Positions 8,775-12,541 of a DNA stretch of 12,541 nucleotides are shown here, piece by piece (position 1 is the first letter of the stretch; each line of letters begins with the position of its first letter). Under the pieces are notes generated by a model. It saw nothing but the letters and a program-made list of their open reading frames with translations. It had not been told where the DNA came from and ran no database searches. The DNA comes from an uncultured Methylophaga sp. (GTDB taxonomy: Bacteria > Pseudomonadota > Gammaproteobacteria > Nitrosococcales > Methylophagaceae): the NCBI GenBank assembly GCA_946885755.1, contig CAMPHB010000015.1, forward strand, positions 1-12,541, read 5' to 3'. The position numbers and the translations under genes are program-made.

Positions 8775-9470
8775 TCATGACAAATTGGCCAGCCACTGTG
8801 GGCCACCCAGCTTGCGTTGCTGCTCCAGATTCCAGACGGCACGCCGGTACAAATGATCAGCAGGTCGTGCCGGATCGTAACGCAGCGGACTGGGTAAGGT
8901 AGCTGCAAGTAATGCCGCCTGTAACGGCGATAATTGTCCGGCGGTTTTGCCGAAATGATACTCACTGGCAGCCTGCAAACCGAAGATACCCGGACCCCAT
9001 TCGGCAATATTCAGATAAATTTCCAGAATGCGCTGTTTGCCCCATATAAACTCGATCAAGAGCGTGAACCAGGCCTCAATGCCTTTGCGTAACCAGCTGC
9101 GGCCGGTCCACAAATACATATTGCGGGCGACTTGCTGGCTGATGGTGCTGGCACCGCGAAGTTCGCCGCGCTGCTCCCATTCTTTCAGTGCTTGCTGAAT
9201 CGCCTCGACATCAAAGCCCATATGATTAGGAAATCGCTGATCCTCAGAGGTAACAACTGCCAGTGCAGCATGTTTGGGGATTTCATCCCAATCCAGCCAC
9301 TGTTTTTGAATCGGGTAATCATAATCAGCTGATAGCCAGCGATCGGCGATGACCATGGTCACCGGTGGATTCAGCCATTTAAACGGCAATACCAGCAATA
9401 CACTGAGCAGCAATAAGACTGCTGTGATAATCAGCGCATAAACGACAATACGACGTAGAAAAGCACGCAC
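8775..9470 (-). CDS. mtgA: Monofunctional biosynthetic peptidoglycan transglycosylase
   Basis: MtgA polymerises lipid II into glycan strands at the inner membrane, without a transpeptidase domain. This 231-residue product is close to the roughly 240 residues typical of the family. A membrane anchor spans residues 9-31. The GT51 motifs follow in order: catalytic E76 in SEDQRFPNHMGFD, GASTISQQVARN (106-117), RKGIEAW (128-134) and KQRILEIYLNIAEWG (145-159). The start is GTG at 9470. An in-frame TAA sits directly before it, so no longer start is possible, and GGGA lies 8 bases upstream as a modest ribosome site. The next gene upstream is a DUF2789 gene 74 bp away. Between them is a 9-bp inverted repeat that could bear on expression. 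Confidence 0.95.
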   Translation of the reverse strand: MRAFLRRIVVYALIITAVLLLLSVLLVLPFKWLNPPVTMVIADRWLSADYDYPIQKQWLDWDEIPKHAALAVVTSEDQRFPNHMGFDVEAIQQALKEWEQRGELRGASTISQQVARNMYLWTGRSWLRKGIEAWFTLLIEFIWGKQRILEIYLNIAEWGPGIFGLQAASEYHFGKTAGQLSPLQAALLAATLPSPLRYDPARPADHLYRRAVWNLEQQRKLGGPQWLANLS

Positions 9471-9481
9471 TTAATAAATCC

Positions 9482-9539
9482 CGGCAATTGGTTGGCGGGC
9501 ATCATACGACAAAAACCATCCGGATTTTGACAATTGCCG
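9482..9539. repeat. 9-bp perfect inverted repeat in the DUF2789-mtgA gap
   Basis: CGGCAATTG at 9482-9490 is matched by its exact reverse complement CAATTGCCG at 9531-9539, with 40 bases between. The inner stretch also holds the palindrome ATCCGGAT (9518-9525) and a -10-like TATGAT on the minus strand (9506-9501). The arms therefore flank the likely mtgA promoter. They could be two regulator sites or the base of a long hairpin. No T-tract follows either arm, so it is not an intrinsic terminator. Confidence 0.5.
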
Positions 9540-9544
9540 TGTAT

Positions 9545-9775
9545 TCACAATCGCAGTTGAGCGTTTAACTGATCTACCACTTCCGCCCAGTCGGAATCCT
9601 CGGAGAGACATTCGCTGATAAACGCTGCCTGCGCCGGTGTCCAGAAAGGTGCGTTTTCAATGGTTTCATGCTCATGCAGCCGGTGGATATCGACAAAACG
9701 GCGTATCGCCAAAGGGTCATTGTCCAGTCCCAGCTGTAAAAACAAGTTTTCCATGGTGTGAAATTGACTGTCCAT
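9545..9775 (-). CDS. DUF2789 family protein
   Basis: This is a small soluble protein of 76 residues, with no signal peptide or membrane helix. It matches my memory of the DUF2789 family along its full length: an N-terminal FHTMENLFLQLGL, a central APFWTPAQAAF and a C-terminal DWAEVVDQLNAQLR. The family is of unknown function and typical of gammaproteobacteria. Two ATG codons stand in tandem (9778 and 9775). The ribosome site AGGGGGG (9785-9779) touches the first, so I prefer the second, which leaves 3 bases of spacing and gives the usual MD start. Even that spacing is short. The gene lies 41 bp behind ybbP with no terminator between, so it is likely the last gene of that operon. Confidence 0.85.
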   Translation of the reverse strand: MDSQFHTMENLFLQLGLDNDPLAIRRFVDIHRLHEHETIENAPFWTPAQAAFISECLSEDSDWAEVVDQLNAQLRL

Positions 9776-9819
9776 CATCCCCCCTAAATTGCTGCTACCA
9801 GCCTACCCAAAGCTTAGTA

Positions 9820-12306
9820 CTATTCCAAACGTCGCAGCAACAGCATCGGCGATACGCTCAGCACCGGGCGGAGTTGCCAACGACCAAGCAACGCCAGCAG
9901 GACACTGCTCAGCAATGGTAATACCAGTAATATCGGCCAGTGCCAGCGAAACTCACCTTCAAACATCCGGTATTGTAAGGCCCACACTGCAACTTCAGCA
10001 GCCAAAACGCCCAGCAGCCCCGCCAATAAACCTATCAGCGCAAATTCAATCATAGTCGCCCTGACCAGGAGGCTTTGCTGCGCACCCAGCGTTCGCATTA
10101 ATGCCCCTTCGCGCTGGCGTTCACTCATGGTGGCACTGACTACCGCCACCATCACCGCCAGAGCTGCCAGCAATATCAGCAGCAAAATAGCTTCAACCGC
10201 CTGTGTGACATGCTGAATGATCTCCTGAATACGCTCGATGATATGGTCAATTTCCAGTACCGATACCGTAGGAAATTGCCGGACAAAATCATTTAATACC
10301 GTTTTGTCAGACGGATCCAGGTAAAAGCTGCTCAGATATGTGGCCGGCAACGCAGCCAGTGCACCATTTTCCGGAAACATAATAAAAAAGTTCGGCTGCA
10401 TGCTATCCCATTGCACACTACGGATACTGGTGACTTCGGCACTAAATACTTCACTGCCGGCCGTAAAACCGAGCCTGTCGCCAATGCTGACACCCAGCGA
10501 TTCTGCCAGTGACTGCTCAATCGACAGGCCGCTGGTTTCGTTATCAGCAAACCACGCGCCGGCAATAATTTCATTGTCGTCCGGATAGGTTGCCGAAGCG
10601 GTCAGATTGAGTTCACGGCGCAGTTCATCATCATCCGGATTTAATGCCACGTCTTTGGCCGGTTGGCCGTTTATCTCAGTCAAACGACCCCGCACCATGG
10701 GATAAAGTGGGCTGCGTTGTAATTGTTGCTGCTCCAGAAACGCATCGACATCACTGACCATTTCCGGCGCAATATTCACCAGAAAATGGTTCGGAGCATC
10801 TTCCGGCAATTGTGCCTGCCAGTCTGCCAGTAATGATGAGCGCACCAGCATTAGCGTGGCGGCCAGCATCACAGTCATCGCAAATACCGCCAGTTGTGAC
10901 AAGGTTGCCCGTTGATGACGATGCAGCGCGACAACGGCACTACGCCAGGCAGTACTGCCGCCGGCAAACGCCCGGAAACTGCTGACAAACAACCAGCCAA
11001 CCAGACCTAAAATAACCATCAATACGGCAAGACCTGCTAACAAAGACAACACCAGTTTCAGTTCACCGGCAAACAACCATAACAAGCCGAATACCAGCGC
11101 ACCGGCTATCAGTAAGTCTTTTGCCAGAAAACCTTTATCCAATGAGGGCAGACTACGCAAAACTTGCATAGCCGGCGTTTGCCGCAAGCGATCAATCGGT
11201 GGCAGCGCAAAAGCAAATAACACCAGAACAGCCGTTAACAATGCCGGCCATAAACTCCAAATCTGCAGGCTGAAACTTAATGGCTGCGCCATCAACTGCG
11301 CCGTCATCGCCGACAACAGCCAGGCAAAAGGAATCGCAATCAGCAAACCGGCCAGCGTTGCCGACAGCCCACATAGCAATAACCGGCTGGCATACAGGCG
11401 ACGGATTGCCTGACTGGTCAGCCCCAATGTTTTCAGTAAAGCCACGGTATCACGCTGCTGCATGGCATATTCGCGACTGGCAACAGCAATTGCGACTACC
11501 GCCAGTAAGACCGCCAGGCTGCCACCTAGTAACAAAAAGTTTTCTGCTTTTGCCAGCGATTCACCGAGGTTTTCGCCATCGCGGGCATCACGCCAGCGGT
11601 ACTGGCCGCTATCAATTTCAGCAGTCACCACCTGCTGAAAATCAGCCCATGTGGTTTCATCACCGGCCAGAAGCAAACGATGACGCACACGGCTGCCCGG
11701 CTGAATCACGCCGGTTGTTGCCACATCATCCATATGCATCATGGCGCGCGGCGCAAACGCCGACAAACTGAAGCCACTGTCAGGTTCTCGAAGCAATAAA
11801 CCACTGATAGTCAGTGAAGTCTGGCCGAGGGTGACCGTATCACCAATGCCCAGATCTAACAGCCGCATGAGTCTGGGGTTGAGCCAGATTTCACCGGGCG
11901 CAGGCCCTTGCTGTCGGATTTCACGGGGTGCCTGCAAATCGGCTTGCCATTCAATCTGCCCGCGCAGCGGATAAGCACTATCAACAGCTTTTACCGAGGT
12001 CAGTTGAAAGTTATCACCAGCCGATAACATCGTCGAAAACTGGCTGATCTGACTGGTGATTAAGCCCATTTCTGCGGCAGTTTGCTGCCATTTTTCAGCA
12101 ACCGGCTCACTGCTGCGGGCAACCAGTTGCCGATCGGCTGCCAGAAAACTACTGGCAGATTGCAGTAAGGTTTGCTGTAAATGGCCGGCAAACAGATTGA
12201 TGGTGGCGACCGTCGCCACGGCAATCATCACCGCAGCCAGCATTACCTTGACCTGTCTTAGCCGTAAGTCCCGACGTATCGCTGTTTGTTGCAGTGCTTT
12301 AATCAT
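9820..12306 (-). CDS. ybbP: ABC transporter permease, YbbP type (FtsX/MacB-like)
   Basis: This 828-residue inner-membrane protein pairs with the ATPase YbbA; E. coli YbbP is of similar length, about 800 residues. About ten membrane helices are visible: 20-40, 258-276, 308-333, 350-369, 397-414, 418-442, 471-488, 701-724, 752-778 and 789-807. Large periplasmic domains lie at about 41-257 and 489-700. Two FtsX-like blocks carry the coupling-helix type motif: QQRDTVALLKTLGLTSQAI (283-301) and ERQREGALMRTLGAQQSLL (729-747). Transporters of this class drive periplasmic conformational change or lipid extraction rather than classical import. The ATG at 12306 overlaps the ybbA stop codon (ATGA), showing translational coupling. 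The substrate is not readable here. Confidence 0.93.
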   Translation of the reverse strand: MIKALQQTAIRRDLRLRQVKVMLAAVMIAVATVATINLFAGHLQQTLLQSASSFLAADRQLVARSSEPVAEKWQQTAAEMGLITSQISQFSTMLSAGDNFQLTSVKAVDSAYPLRGQIEWQADLQAPREIRQQGPAPGEIWLNPRLMRLLDLGIGDTVTLGQTSLTISGLLLREPDSGFSLSAFAPRAMMHMDDVATTGVIQPGSRVRHRLLLAGDETTWADFQQVVTAEIDSGQYRWRDARDGENLGESLAKAENFLLLGGSLAVLLAVVAIAVASREYAMQQRDTVALLKTLGLTSQAIRRLYASRLLLCGLSATLAGLLIAIPFAWLLSAMTAQLMAQPLSFSLQIWSLWPALLTAVLVLFAFALPPIDRLRQTPAMQVLRSLPSLDKGFLAKDLLIAGALVFGLLWLFAGELKLVLSLLAGLAVLMVILGLVGWLFVSSFRAFAGGSTAWRSAVVALHRHQRATLSQLAVFAMTVMLAATLMLVRSSLLADWQAQLPEDAPNHFLVNIAPEMVSDVDAFLEQQQLQRSPLYPMVRGRLTEINGQPAKDVALNPDDDELRRELNLTASATYPDDNEIIAGAWFADNETSGLSIEQSLAESLGVSIGDRLGFTAGSEVFSAEVTSIRSVQWDSMQPNFFIMFPENGALAALPATYLSSFYLDPSDKTVLNDFVRQFPTVSVLEIDHIIERIQEIIQHVTQAVEAILLLILLAALAVMVAVVSATMSERQREGALMRTLGAQQSLLVRATMIEFALIGLLAGLLGVLAAEVAVWALQYRMFEGEFRWHWPILLVLPLLSSVLLALLGRWQLRPVLSVSPMLLLRRLE

Positions 12307-12541
12307 AAGCTTTGTACACGACCGGCATCGATATGAAATTGCCGATCACAGCGCTCTGCCAGCTGGGTATCGTGCGTGACCATCACCAGTGTTGTGCCCT
12401 GCTGCTTGTTTAAGGTCATCAGCAAATCAGTAATTTCAGCGCCGGTCTGACTGTCCAGATTACCGGTCGGCTCATCGGCAAACAAAACCCGCGGTGTCAC
12501 CGCAAAAGCACGGGCAATGGCAACCCGTTGCTGTTCACCAC
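12303..12541 (-). CDS. ybbA: ABC transporter ATP-binding protein, YbbA type (N-terminal part lies outside the window)
   Basis: Only the last 78 residues or so are present. They include the end of the signature motif ([12 protein letters not shown]), the Walker B and D-loop region [16 protein letters not shown], and the switch histidine in [15 protein letters not shown]. The Walker A part lies beyond the window edge. The open frame continues to base 12541, so the internal GTG at 12500 is not the start. The protein hydrolyses ATP to drive the YbbP permease. The sequence is close to E. coli YbbA as I remember it, and the 4-bp ATGA overlap with ybbP supports that name over LolD or MacB. Confidence 0.9.
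   Translation of the reverse strand, partial: GEQQRVAIARAFAVTPRVLFADEPTGNLDSQTGAEITDLLMTLNKQQGTTLVMVTHDTQLAERCDRQFHIDAGRVQSL

Overview
The window fits a gammaproteobacterial chromosome of moderate GC. The support is a YbbA/YbbP pair joined by an ATGA overlap, an MtgA glycosyltransferase, a DUF2789 protein, a 17 kDa-antigen-type lipoprotein, and signalling proteins built from PAS, GAF, EAL, GGDEF and Cache domains. The genus cannot be fixed from the sequence. All seven genes lie on the minus strand, so transcription runs from the high-coordinate end to the low one. The first gene (ybbA) and the last (a chemotaxis receptor) are cut by the window edges. No IS element, tRNA, rRNA, CRISPR array or prophage gene was seen.

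Envelope half (12541 down to 8205). ybbA (3' part) and ybbP form a translationally coupled ABC transporter, followed 41 bp later by a small DUF2789 gene with no terminator between them. After a 74-bp gap that holds a 9-bp inverted repeat comes mtgA, which starts with GTG. After another 117 bp comes a glycine-zipper outer-membrane lipoprotein gene. It is closed by a textbook intrinsic terminator at 8158-8186, which separates the two halves.

Signalling half (8157 down to 1). A 1307-residue membrane hybrid histidine kinase (three membrane segments, PAS-PAS-GAF-PAS-PAS-PAS-HisKA-HATPase-REC) is followed 16 bp later by a 713-residue response regulator with the order REC-EAL-GAF-GGDEF. The two are almost certainly co-transcribed and look like a sensor kinase with its c-di-GMP output. 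The EAL domain keeps the expected catalytic residues. The GGDEF domain keeps its signature motif but has lost several nucleotide-contacting residues and the inhibitory site, so the output is probably c-di-GMP breakdown. Downstream is a Cache-type methyl-accepting chemotaxis protein with its own candidate sigma-28 (FliA) promoter, so a sensor of the flagellar regulon lies beside a c-di-GMP module.

No wholly new system is evident. The points most worth a second look are the reversed EAL/GGDEF order with a degenerate GGDEF, the kinase-phosphodiesterase pairing, the FliA-like promoter, and the inverted repeat in front of mtgA.
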